Positions 53,996 to 63,600 of a DNA stretch of 64,000 nucleotides are shown piece by piece; the stretch's first letter is position 1; each line of letters starts with the position of its first letter. A program made the position numbers and the translations under genes. The notes under the pieces are model-generated. The model ran no database searches. It was given only the letters and a program-made list of their open reading frames with translations, and was not told the origin of the DNA. This stretch comes from Roseivirga sp. Lineage in GTDB: Bacteria; Bacteroidota; Bacteroidia; Cytophagales; Cyclobacteriaceae. The DNA is taken from contig JAAWWF010000002.1 of the NCBI GenBank assembly GCA_021404565.1, positions 62,001 through 126,000 of the forward strand. Direction: 5' to 3'.

Positions 53996-55648
53996 ATGGT
54001 CCGTAAACTCACTGTTTTATCATTACTAATCAGCTTACTTTTTACTTCCCAGCTCCGGGGGCAGGAAGATGTCCTTAAAACCATTCTGGAAACCGATGAT
54101 CTTTCAGCATTTCAGAAATTTGACAAAACAAGTTATCAGGAGTTTGAGCTCTTTCAACACAGCCTTAATCGGGGTGCAGTCAAAGTGGCCTCATACCTCA
54201 TAGATAGGGGCATTGATGTCAATATGTATTTTGAGGGTGGGGCCACTCCCTTGATCACCGCGGTGAGTTCCAATCAACCGGCTATTGTTGAGCTACTTTT
54301 GGCTAAAAAAGCTGATCCGAAAAAACAGGAAGAGGCAGGCCTGGAAGGAACAGCCCTGATGTATGCTTCGTCTCGCAACGATATCACCATCCCCGAGCTG
54401 CTGGTCAATGCAGGGGCCGATGTAAACAAGCTGGATGTCAACGGAGATCCTGCAATCAACTGGGCAACCTATTATGGGAATGTAAATACCATGAAGTGGC
54501 TGATTGCTCAGGGGGCAGATCTCAACATTAAAAGCAAGCATGGTATGCCCGCAGATGTAGGTTTGAGGCTCTGGCATGCCGATTCGGTCCTGGAGGTATT
54601 CCGTCATACTTCAGTCAATCAGACATTGTCTAAACCAGCATCGCGTATATACACTGCTGTACAAGCCAATGACCTCAAATCAGCCGGTAAATTGATCAAA
54701 GGTGCCGCTGAGGCTAATGGTAAAGATGGCCTGGGAACTCCCATCCTGCAACTGGCGGTCCAGCAGGGTAATGATGATATGGTTGAGTTGTTGTTGGAGA
54801 GGGGAGCCGACCCGAATTTTATGAACCGTGTGGGCATGGTGCCACTGGCCTTTGCTGCTCGATTTGGCCATACCCGATGTGTGGAACTTTTGCTACAGGC
54901 AGGGGCCGATCCGAATATGACAGGAGAGACCTACCAGCTTACCGCCATGATGGGGGCTGCTGTCAGTGGGGATCTGGGCATTGCTCAACGACTTTTCAGG
55001 GCAGGAGCAGATATGGAAGTTATAGATAAGGTAAATCAGGGAGGAGCCATCATGTGGTCTATGTTTTATGGCCATCAGGACCTTGCACTCTGGATGCTGG
55101 AGAATGGAACGGACTTCAAATCAAAGATTCTGGGAGGTACTCAGACCATGCGCTCTCTTTCAGTATTGCTGGGGGCTGATAAGGTAGTTGACTGGATTGA
55201 CAGAAAACTGGAGTCCGAGAACCATTTGACAGGCTCGTGGAAGTTAAAGGAGATTCACTACATTCAGGCCGATACCACCGTTAAGGTAAATCCGGTACAT
55301 GGCGGCAGGATTTCATTCTCTGAAGACCATTATCACCTGCTGTATAACCCTTGGGTGAATCCACGAACACCTTTTGAAAAGCTATCTCAACCAACTGAAA
55401 AAGAGATGATTAATGCATTTCAAACCCTGGTATTCAACTCCGGTAGCTATGTTTATACCGACAGTACGGTGGTAACCACAGCAGATATTGCCAAGGTGCC
55501 AGGATTTGAAGGGGGCGTTCAGTACTATCGCTATAAGCTAAAAGAGAATGAACTGGAGCTGACCATGTATGATGAAACCTACCCTGACGGGAATAAGCCG
55601 GATTGGTATCAAAAATTAAAAGTCCTTTTTAAATTAGTGAGAGAGTAA
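53996..55648 (+). CDS. Exported ankyrin-repeat protein with C-terminal lipocalin-like domain
   Basis: This 550-residue protein has a signal peptide (MVRKLTVLSLLISLLFTSQLRGQ), then ankyrin repeats to about residue 400 in two blocks (examples: GATPLITAVSSNQPAIVELLLAK, GTPILQLAVQQGNDDMVELL, MVPLAFAARFGHTRCVELLL). The last 140 residues (from LTGSWKLKEIHYIQ through GGRISFSEDHYHLL to YRYKLKENELEL) resemble the lipocalin-like small barrel fold. I have not seen this fusion described, but cannot exclude it. It ends 15 bases before a membrane AraC-type regulator, so the two are probably one operon. Confidence 0.8.
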   Translation: MVRKLTVLSLLISLLFTSQLRGQEDVLKTILETDDLSAFQKFDKTSYQEFELFQHSLNRGAVKVASYLIDRGIDVNMYFEGGATPLITAVSSNQPAIVELLLAKKADPKKQEEAGLEGTALMYASSRNDITIPELLVNAGADVNKLDVNGDPAINWATYYGNVNTMKWLIAQGADLNIKSKHGMPADVGLRLWHADSVLEVFRHTSVNQTLSKPASRIYTAVQANDLKSAGKLIKGAAEANGKDGLGTPILQLAVQQGNDDMVELLLERGADPNFMNRVGMVPLAFAARFGHTRCVELLLQAGADPNMTGETYQLTAMMGAAVSGDLGIAQRLFRAGADMEVIDKVNQGGAIMWSMFYGHQDLALWMLENGTDFKSKILGGTQTMRSLSVLLGADKVVDWIDRKLESENHLTGSWKLKEIHYIQADTTVKVNPVHGGRISFSEDHYHLLYNPWVNPRTPFEKLSQPTEKEMINAFQTLVFNSGSYVYTDSTVVTTADIAKVPGFEGGVQYYRYKLKENELELTMYDETYPDGNKPDWYQKLKVLFKLVRE

Positions 55649-55663
55649 CCGGAATACTATTGA

Positions 55664-56716
55664 ATGACCGTTCTTAGATTTTTACTGCTTTTTTACGCCC
55701 TTGCCACCATTTTTATTTCGGGTGGACTGTTCTTCAAAAGAGCTGGTCTTAGCTATATCCTGCTGTCTTTTTTTGGTTTGTTGTTCGGCCTCGAAATACT
55801 GGACTTTCTGTTTGGTACGAGCGAAATGGTTTTTATTCATCCTGAATGGTCCGGGTATTATCATATACCCATTGGCTTTCTCTATGGTCCTGTGTTATGG
55901 TTTCATTTTCAGGCTTTTCTAAAACCTGATTTCAGCTTTAAACCGATTCATTTACTGCATTTGCTTCCTTTTGTGCTGGTAATCATCACCTTATCGGATA
56001 TTTATATCATGCCTGGAAGCGAGCGAATAGAGTATATGTGGATGAATTTTTTCAACCGCATTATGCCTTACAACTATGCGAGGAGCTGGCATATCCTGAC
56101 TTACGGAGCAGCTATCGGCTATTTGGTTTATCAACACTTTTCCAGCCTTGCCGGTAAGAAACGGCTGTATGCGATCGCCATTTGTACCATCTATTTTCTC
56201 ACAGCCGTTTTGCTCTCCTGGCTCGTGGGCTATGCCAGTGGCTGGCGTCAGTTTATCTACTATTACCTTCTGGTATCTACCATGGTATTTATCATAGGTT
56301 ATATCCTCTACCGTGACCCTCAGTTTCTTAAACAAATCGCCCGAAAATACCTGCACTCGGCTCTGGCTAAAGATGATATGGAGCAGATTGCAAAGAAAAT
56401 TGAGACAAGCCTGAAGGATGAAAAAATCTTTCTGCGCAAAGACCTGACCCTGAGAAAGCTTTCAGAGGAGATAGGGGAGAAACCCCATAAAATATCCCAG
56501 ACCCTGTCAGAGTTGATGAAAGAAGGATTCAATGACCTTGTAAACAGGGCCCGGGTGGACCACGCCAAGGAGATGTTGCTGGATGCAAGTTTTAATCACT
56601 ATAAGATCGAAGCCATTGCCCTGGAGTCTGGTTTCAATAACAAAGTCACCTTTCACAAGGCCTTCCAGAAGTTTGAATCAGTAACTCCGTCCACTTACAG
56701 GTCACTCAATGTATGA
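55664..56716 (+). CDS. Membrane-anchored AraC family transcriptional regulator
   Basis: This 350-residue protein has about seven hydrophobic helices in its first 225 residues (beginning MTVLRFLLLFYALATIFISGG), then a cytoplasmic AraC-type double helix-turn-helix (RKLSEEIGEKPHKISQTLSELM, then YKIEAIALESGFNNKVTFHKAFQKFESVTPSTYRS). Such 7TM-AraC proteins are common in Bacteroidota and link a membrane-sensed signal directly to transcription. It follows the ankyrin/lipocalin-like gene by 15 bases, which may deliver its ligand or be its target. Confidence 0.9.
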   Translation: MTVLRFLLLFYALATIFISGGLFFKRAGLSYILLSFFGLLFGLEILDFLFGTSEMVFIHPEWSGYYHIPIGFLYGPVLWFHFQAFLKPDFSFKPIHLLHLLPFVLVIITLSDIYIMPGSERIEYMWMNFFNRIMPYNYARSWHILTYGAAIGYLVYQHFSSLAGKKRLYAIAICTIYFLTAVLLSWLVGYASGWRQFIYYYLLVSTMVFIIGYILYRDPQFLKQIARKYLHSALAKDDMEQIAKKIETSLKDEKIFLRKDLTLRKLSEEIGEKPHKISQTLSELMKEGFNDLVNRARVDHAKEMLLDASFNHYKIEAIALESGFNNKVTFHKAFQKFESVTPSTYRSLNV

Positions 56717-56796
56717 TAGCACTGAAAATGATATTCAAAATACCAAGGGAGCCGTTTTTTAACTGCAAATGCATCACAGACTAAACCATAACGATT

Positions 56797-57081
56797 ATGC
56801 CTGAAGAAACAATCATGACCCTACATCCCCAGGGAAAGCAGGGAGTAAACATTTCGAAAGCCAAATACGATCAGGTAAGAGAGGTGATATTAAGGGTGAT
56901 TGAGTCTGAACAACCCATCTCATTTACCTATATGGCCGAGCTATCGAAAGAGATATTGACAGACGAAAAATTCGATGGTAAGCCTCTCTGGTATATCACA
57001 ACCGTCAAGCTTGACCTGGAAGCCAGAAAACTGGTAGTGCGGATTCCTAAAACCAGTCCTCATGAGCTTAAACTGACCTAA
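56797..57081 (+). CDS. Small conserved protein, DUF6958-like
   Basis: This 94-residue protein (LHPQGKQGVNISKAKYDQVREVIL, GKPLWYITTVKLDLEARKLV, and a basic end KTSPHELKLT) matches what I recall of the DUF6958 family. The layout suggests a small winged-helix-like fold, though no DNA-binding evidence exists. It begins 80 bases after the AraC gene and may be in the same transcript. Function unknown. Confidence 0.72.
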   Translation: MPEETIMTLHPQGKQGVNISKAKYDQVREVILRVIESEQPISFTYMAELSKEILTDEKFDGKPLWYITTVKLDLEARKLVVRIPKTSPHELKLT

Positions 57082-57106
57082 GGCCATAGCCGTCAGTTTA
57101 ATCGTC

Positions 57107-57230
57107 TCCCACACTTACCACTGGCCCCTGAAGCAGGACCTTCCAGCATTTAGTTTGGCTCGTGAGCTTCCCTTTCTCGCCTATGCGTAGCCGCTCTGGC
57201 GAAGCAAGAAGGGAATAAAAGGGTGTGGGA
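57107..57230. repeat. Nested inverted repeats in convergent intergenic region
   Basis: Outer arms TCCCACAC (57107-57114) and GTGTGGGA (57223-57230) pair perfectly. Inside, TTCCCTTTCTCGCC (57168-57181) pairs imperfectly with GGCGAAGCAAGAAGGGAA (57198-57215). The structure lies between convergent genes ending at 57081 and 57269 and could act as a terminator or be a remnant of a small repeat element. Confidence 0.4.
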
Positions 57231-57268
57231 AAAGTAAAAGATTCCTGGCCTTATGGCCATGGATCTGG

Positions 57269-57796
57269 CTAGTCATCATCGTCATCATCATCGTCACCTC
57301 CGAGCTCAAAGTAGTCAGAAGGGTCGAAGGGAATATCTTCATCCGGGTCTTTGTCAAAAGGTCCTACCCCGGGTGGGTTGAACAGCCCCCAGCGGTCTAT
57401 ATAGTAGTTTCCGGTATCGAAAGAGTCTACCCAGTCTATAAAGAGCAATCTGAACTCCTCAATAGCATCTCTTATAAGCTGGTAATAGTGTACCTCCTTA
57501 AAGCCGAAGGTGCGCAGGCTATGTACATGTAGCGAGAGGTCGCGGGCTGATTTACGAATGATAGCCGCGCATTCCATACGTATATCGTAAATATCACCAC
57601 CTTCCGCACCGGCTATTTTAGCACAAATCATACTGGCATCTTCAAGCATAAAGCCCTTGGTACTTTCCAGCATCTCGTTGTCTTCCGGTATCAGGTCGGC
57701 CACCTGCCGCGTTAGATCGTATATTTCTTCCCCTTTTTTATAGATAGGCAGAGACCTGGGGTCTCTCATTTCCTCATCATCATCCTCATCAAACAT
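57269..57796 (-). CDS. Hypothetical protein with poly-aspartate tail
   Basis: The ATG at 57796 (MFDEDDDEEMRD) gives a 175-residue protein; an in-frame TTG 33 bases upstream is less likely. The middle (about 20-120) is helical (LTRQVADLIPEDNEMLESTKGFMLEDASMICAKIAG, then MECAAIIRKSARDLSLHVHSL) and resembles in pattern, not firmly in sequence, the four-helix bundle S23-like family. The protein is acidic at both ends and finishes in eight consecutive Asp residues. It lies downstream of the PqiA-domain gene on the same strand and may be co-transcribed. Function unknown. Confidence 0.7.
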   Translation of the reverse strand: MFDEDDDEEMRDPRSLPIYKKGEEIYDLTRQVADLIPEDNEMLESTKGFMLEDASMICAKIAGAEGGDIYDIRMECAAIIRKSARDLSLHVHSLRTFGFKEVHYYQLIRDAIEEFRLLFIDWVDSFDTGNYYIDRWGLFNPPGVGPFDKDPDEDIPFDPSDYFELGGDDDDDDDD

Positions 57797-57849
57797 ACTT
57801 ATGTCCTTTTGCGCTCGAATATTAAGCAATTATTGAATGCGCTGCCTGA

Positions 57850-59163
57850 CTATTTTTCAGAACTATCTTCCGCGGGTGAAATGCTGTCTTTTTCTGTAGC
57901 AGCCCTATCCTGCTCAGCAAACTTCAGGCTGTATTGCATACGGTGTGAAATCAGCAGGCTCATTACGGCAAAGGCCGTGAAAAGGAAGAATCCAATTTGA
58001 AGCTGCGTCTGGTTGGTGGTAAGAATTTCCACAGATTGAGCCAGGCCTCCGAGGTGACTGAGTTGCTCCGTAAGAATACCGGAAAAGCCGATATAGGCCA
58101 TAAAAATGGCAATTACCATCACATCGGCCATGGACCATTTTCCCGATCTGAAGACTATGAAACGAACGAACTTGCTGGCTCTCAATCTTTCTACATAAAG
58201 ATAAATACAAGAGCAGATCAACTTTGATAACGGGAAAAGCACACTGAAAAGCAAAACGAGCAGCCCCACAATCAACACATCAAACTTGCCTTGTGATAAC
58301 ATGAGGGAAACAATTTCCAGAATGCTCTTGCTCTTGAAATAGAGCACCTGATCGCTGAAATTGATGCTTTCTCCCAGCAGGGTGAAGTTCATCTCAGAGA
58401 TGCGCGCATCAATATCAATCATCGGCAGGGAAAGGCCTGAAATCAGCAGCACCAGGCTCATTACGGTTAGCAGACTAAACTCTGCCACGGTGGGTGTTTT
58501 TAAAAACATGACCAATAACCCGGTGCCTATGATAATACCGAAGAGCAGGGCTCTGTTACCTGCAATACTATCATCCACTGCATCAATTTCCTGCTTCATA
58601 CCAATCATGGCCTCTTTGCCGCTTGGGTAACCATGAATGGACAGGATATTGTCGCGCACTGAATAGTCCATTTCAGAAAAAGTATCATCGGCATAGCCGC
58701 TCAGCTCTTTGAGCATATAAGCCCTGATTTGCTCCTTGTTTTCCGGGTCGTCAAGAAAATTCACAATGTCCTCTGTGAAAATGGGGATATCCTTTTTCAT
58801 CTCACCGAAAATATTGGTGACAGAAGCAACTCCTCTTTTGAGCAGGCCACCAATCCCACGATTGTTTCTCTTAAACCGGTCTTCAAAGTCGCTAATGGTA
58901 GTATAGAGGAATGCCGAAACCCTGCGGTTGAGGTCGTCCTTGTTTCCCTTGGTCAGGTCAAAGTCCTGCACTTTTTTGGCAACGACATCGGCCAGAATTG
59001 CCGTCCATTGGTCCACATTGAACATACCGTACTTGATGTCGGATAGCTCAATCAGATCTTCGGTAAGGTGACGCTTTTTTTGCTCCTTGTTATATACCTC
59101 CAGTGCCGAAAATACCATCATGGCACAGAGCAGGGAAAGGGCAAAGATTCTGAGGACTTTCAC
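57850..59163 (-). CDS. Membrane protein with PqiA-like C-terminal domain
   Basis: This protein of about 437 residues starts at a GTG codon at 59163, chosen because it includes the whole first hydrophobic helix (MKVLRIFALSLLCAMMVF). A long extracytoplasmic region of about 190 residues follows. The C-terminal half has several membrane helices and FPLSKLICSC ... GKWSMADVMVIAIFMAY, which matches the paraquat-inducible protein A core. PqiA-type proteins work with MCE proteins in lipid traffic between membranes; no MCE gene is visible here. The N-terminal region was not recognised. Confidence 0.78.
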   Translation of the reverse strand: MKVLRIFALSLLCAMMVFSALEVYNKEQKKRHLTEDLIELSDIKYGMFNVDQWTAILADVVAKKVQDFDLTKGNKDDLNRRVSAFLYTTISDFEDRFKRNNRGIGGLLKRGVASVTNIFGEMKKDIPIFTEDIVNFLDDPENKEQIRAYMLKELSGYADDTFSEMDYSVRDNILSIHGYPSGKEAMIGMKQEIDAVDDSIAGNRALLFGIIIGTGLLVMFLKTPTVAEFSLLTVMSLVLLISGLSLPMIDIDARISEMNFTLLGESINFSDQVLYFKSKSILEIVSLMLSQGKFDVLIVGLLVLLFSVLFPLSKLICSCIYLYVERLRASKFVRFIVFRSGKWSMADVMVIAIFMAYIGFSGILTEQLSHLGGLAQSVEILTTNQTQLQIGFFLFTAFAVMSLLISHRMQYSLKFAEQDRAATEKDSISPAEDSSEK

Positions 59164-59254
59164 TGGGAGTAATAGGGTTTACGATCGACTCTTTATCAAT
59201 CAAGACTCACCAATTTATCAATTTGTAACGTGGAAACCAGTTTTTTTTAAGCAG

Positions 59255-59326
59255 GAAGCACCCAATACTCACTACCCTCTACTCACTACCCAATACACAT
59301 TACTCACTACCCTCTACTCCCAACTA
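59255..59326. repeat. Low-complexity tandem repeat in intergenic region
   Basis: Variants of ACTCACTACCCTCT and ACCCAATAC repeat over about 70 bases between the TolC gene and the PqiA-domain gene. It is not coding. Degenerate repeats of this kind occur between genes in Bacteroidota; no function is known to me. Confidence 0.6.
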
Positions 59327-60649
59327 CTAAAACTCCGCCTGCTGTATATCTCCCACAAGCTGAAAGATGAGCAATTCGGCAAGCTTGGCATCATACTTCG
59401 CTGTATTCAGGCTTATCTGTGCTCTGAGGAGGTTGCTTTGTGCTGTTCTGAAATCAATGGAGCTTACCTGACCCAGTTTATATTGTTCCTGCGTTCTCTC
59501 AAAGTTCTGCTGGTTAGTGCTTAGGTTGTTTTCCTGTGCGTTGACGATAAAACGCTTGTTTTCATAGTCTGCCCATGCATTTTCAAAGTTCACCTGAATC
59601 TGCTGTGTCAGCTGTTCTACTGTATAGTTTTGCAGCTCTTCGTTCACTTTTGCATTCTGAGTAGCCGTACGGGTGCCGCCTCCGTCAAATATATTCCAAC
59701 CCAAAGAAACACCCCCGGTAATTCCGTTGCTGGTGTTGGAGGCCAGGAAAGACGCACTGTTGTTATTGCCTTTGCGATAGTTGTATCCCGCTGAAGCACT
59801 CAGGGTAGGAAAGTAGTTAGACTTGCTGATGCGTGAGTCGTAGCGACTCAGGTTTTGGTCAGCACGGGCAATCAGCAAGGTTACATTTTCTCTCAGCACC
59901 TGCTCTTTCAGCACATCTTTATCGCTAAGCTGAGCAAAACCCAGTCCTGTATCTACGTCAAAGTCAATAGAAGCCTCTCTTTTACCCATCAGGAAATTAA
60001 GGTTACGTTTTGCATTGTACAGTCCTTGCGCGGCATTCAGATAGTTTATGCTATCTGTATTTACGTCAACCTGGGCGTTCGATACATCCAGTCTGCTGTT
60101 CTGGCCATATTCAAAGCCGTATTGTGCACGTGTCAGACGCTCTTTCGATACTGCCAACGTTTGTGAGAGGCTTTTCAGGTTCTCCTGAGTCTGTGCTACT
60201 TCGTAGTACGCATTGAACAGGTTGGTAAGTGCCGTCTCCAGTATAGATCGGGCATTGAGCTGTGCACGATTAAGGCTTTCGGCATTGCGCTGCACATTAT
60301 ATTTACGATTAAAGCCGTTAAAGAGCACATAGTTCAAGTTCAGATTAGCCGTTTTGCTATCGGAAGTAGCCCCATCCAGTTCGTTTACCCGACCGTCCTG
60401 AAACTCTACTTTTAGATTATCCCTGTTGTAATTGATACCGGCAGACCCGGTAACGGTAGGCAGGTAGCCCGTGTTATATATGCTCGTATTGTTCTCGGCT
60501 ATCTCAATGCTCTTTTTGGAAATCACCACATTGAAGTTATTGGCCATAATTTCGCTGATGGCTTCACCCTTACTCAGAATCTCCTGTGCCTGGAGCTGTA
60601 AGCCAATTGCCAGGCTTAGCAGCAGAAAAATATATCGTTGCCTAATCAT
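59327..60649 (-). CDS. TolC family outer membrane efflux protein
   Basis: This 440-residue protein has a signal peptide (MIRQRYIFLLLSLAIGLQLQAQ) and the internally duplicated TolC/OEP pattern: long helical hairpins (LTNLFNAYYEVAQTQENLKSLSQTLAVSKERL and IQVNFENAWADYENKRFIVNAQENN) alternating with beta strands. It forms the outer-membrane channel of the tripartite pump. It overlaps the 3' end of the RND pump gene by 8 bases, showing an adaptor-pump-channel operon order. Confidence 0.93.
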   Translation of the reverse strand: MIRQRYIFLLLSLAIGLQLQAQEILSKGEAISEIMANNFNVVISKKSIEIAENNTSIYNTGYLPTVTGSAGINYNRDNLKVEFQDGRVNELDGATSDSKTANLNLNYVLFNGFNRKYNVQRNAESLNRAQLNARSILETALTNLFNAYYEVAQTQENLKSLSQTLAVSKERLTRAQYGFEYGQNSRLDVSNAQVDVNTDSINYLNAAQGLYNAKRNLNFLMGKREASIDFDVDTGLGFAQLSDKDVLKEQVLRENVTLLIARADQNLSRYDSRISKSNYFPTLSASAGYNYRKGNNNSASFLASNTSNGITGGVSLGWNIFDGGGTRTATQNAKVNEELQNYTVEQLTQQIQVNFENAWADYENKRFIVNAQENNLSTNQQNFERTQEQYKLGQVSSIDFRTAQSNLLRAQISLNTAKYDAKLAELLIFQLVGDIQQAEF

Positions 60650-63600
60650 TGTATTCTGAGTTTAATTCAATTACCGCTCTTTCCACAGTCTCTTCTTTTA
60701 CCTTATTGCCGGTTAGCAGCCATTTAAGCCAAACCTTCAATGAATTACTCAAAGAAAGGTAGATGGGTAAGATTACCAGGGTAAGCAAAGTGGCTACACC
60801 AATGCCATAAGCAATGGATATGGCCATCGGAATCAGGAATTGCGCCTGTCGACTGGTTTCCATAATCAGGGGAGCCAAACCGGCTATGGTAGTCAGTGAG
60901 GTAAGAAAAATGGCCCTGAACCTCGATCGGGCTGCTTCATACAAAGCTTCCTGGTAGCTCATGCCTTCTTTCAAAAAGATGTTGAACTTACCAATCAGCA
61001 CCAGCCCGTCATTGACCATAATACCGACAAGAGCAATGATGCCCAGCCAGGAAAGAATGTTGATGGGGAATCCATGGATGTAATGGCCCCAGCCGACACC
61101 AATCAAACTCAAAGGAATTAACAGCAGGAGAATAATAGGCTGGCTATAAGACCTGAAGGTGAAAGCGATGGTAATATAAATCAGGATCAGCACCACCGTA
61201 ATGACCCCGTTGAGTGAGGCTCTCAGTTTATTGGCCTCCCGGTTTTGTCCATCATAAAAAGCCGAAACTGTGGGGTAGCGGGTTTGAATATCAGGTACAA
61301 TGTTGTTCCTGATGTCTGCTACAATATCCGTTGGACTCACCGATGGGTTGATCACATCAGCCGTAATCTGTACCTCTCTGCGGCCGTCAATATGATTGAT
61401 GGAGACTTCGCCACGCTCTATGCTGTAAGAGGCTATTTCTGCAAAAGGGATGCGCGAACCATCGGGAGCCGCAATTTTCATCAGGTCAAGCTTGTTGATG
61501 CTCGAGCGTTCTTCCTCATCATAACGTACCCATACCCGTATTTCATCCTGACCACGCTGGAAACGCTGCGCCTGAAAGCCGAAGAAGGCATTTCGCACCT
61601 GCGCCATGATATCTCGTGTGTTAAGTCCCAGCAGGTAAGCCTTGTCCTTCAGTTCTATTTTGATCTCTTTAATTCCCTGAGGATCATTATCGCTGATATC
61701 TTTCAGCAAAGCATTGTTCTTCAGGGTTTCTTTGAGCTCGTTTTTGGCAGCTTTGAGCTGGGCAATGTTGCCACCCCTCAAGGATATGGATATAGGACTG
61801 CCTCCAAAGTTTCGGCCACCACCATAGGTGAGGGACTCTACGCCATATACAGGCCCCATCAGTTTTCTGATAGCACCCCCGATTACATCCGAGCCAAACT
61901 CGTTGTTTCTGAGCTCACCAGGCAGCAGGTTGATGCTAAGGCTGCCATTGGCACTACCGGGCCCGATTCTCTTGATCACATTCTCAATTACCTGTCGGTT
62001 GTCATCCTGTCGCTCTGTAAAGTCTTCATTGGCAAGCCAGGTTTTCTCCTCCAGTAAGGTGAGAATAGAGTCGGTAATGGCCACATTGGTGCCTTCGGGC
62101 ATCTTCAGGTTTATGGATACCTGGTCACTTGCTAGTCTGGGAAAGAATGCGGTACGTATGGTTCCACCGCCAATACCTCCGATGGTAAGAATCAGAATGG
62201 CGAAGAAAATTGATAAAGTCAGAAAACGATTATTCAAGGCAAATTTGAGCAGGGGAGAGTAAGTCTTGTCCCTCAGGAAAGAAATAATCCTGTCTCCCAG
62301 GGCATTGATGTTTCTCAGCTTTGAAAAGAAGTATTTGATACCGGTCTTTTTTACGGTTTTGTCTTCTTTGACCAGCGCCTTTGAGTGGGCAATGTGAGCG
62401 GGGAGAATAATCAGCGCCTCTATCAGCGATATAGAAAGGGTGAGTATTACGACTACCGATACCTCTCCGAAGAATTCACCAATCCGTCCATCCAGAAACA
62501 GAAAAGTACTGAAGGCAATGAGTGTGGTAAGAATAGCCGATACAATGGGAGGAATTACTTCCATTGTACCATCTATAGCCGCCTGAACCCGGGTTTTGCC
62601 CTTTTCATAGTGGTGGTAAATGTTTTCCGCGATTACAATTCCGTCATCCACCAAAATGCCAATCACGATGATCATGCCGAAAAGCGAAAGTACGTTGATA
62701 GTGACATCCATTTCCGGGGCGAAGATGAACATGCCCAGGAAGGCCACGGGAATGCCTATGGCTACCCAAAAGGCAAGTCGTGTATTCAAAAACAGTGACA
62801 GGAATATCAAAACCAGAAATACTCCCATGCCGGCATTTTCAATCAGCAGGTTGGTACGCTGTACCAGGGTAATGGAGCGGTCGCTGATTACGTCCAACTG
62901 TACATTGGTATAGCGTTGATTGAAGTCTGTGGCATAGTTACGCACATTTTCTGCAGTGGAAATAAGGTCTTCATCATTGGTGTTGCTGATACCCACATTC
63001 ACAGAGAGATTGCCATTAAAGTAGCTGGCATTCGGGCTGTCAGCAAAGCGATCGCGCACTTCAGCGATGTCTCTGAGCCTGATTACATTACCGTTGGGGT
63101 CCGCTCGCACGATCAGATAATCGAGCTCACGGGCAAGGTAAGAGCGACTATTGGCTCTGATCAGGTACTCTTCCAGATCGGTCTTGATGTTACCACCGGT
63201 TACGAGTATGTTTTCGCGAGACACGGCCTGGGCCACATCGTCAAAGGTGAGGTTATAGGCCAGCAAATCTTTTTCCCTCACGGCTATCTCAATCTCCTCA
63301 TCGGGGTAGCCCGTAATTTCTACCTGGGATATGCCTTCAATGCCACGCAACTCATCTTCTATAAGTCTGGCTATTTCTTTCAGGGTGCCTAATTCTAGCT
63401 CCTCACCACTTACAGCAAAAGAAATGGTGGGCCTGAGGTTTTCCTGCTTGCTGGTCACCAGGGGTTCCATGCCGGTAGGGAAGGAGGGCACCCGGTCAAC
63501 CGCATTTTTCACCTTGGCCAGCATCACATCTATATCCTGACCTTTTTCTATCTCTACCGTGAGCCGGGCCGAATTTTCGTTACTGATGGAGGTTACCCGG

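Noticed and set aside
61245-62057. 270-residue open frame on the plus strand inside the RND gene
   Set aside because: Antisense shadow of a conserved pump gene with no domain features.
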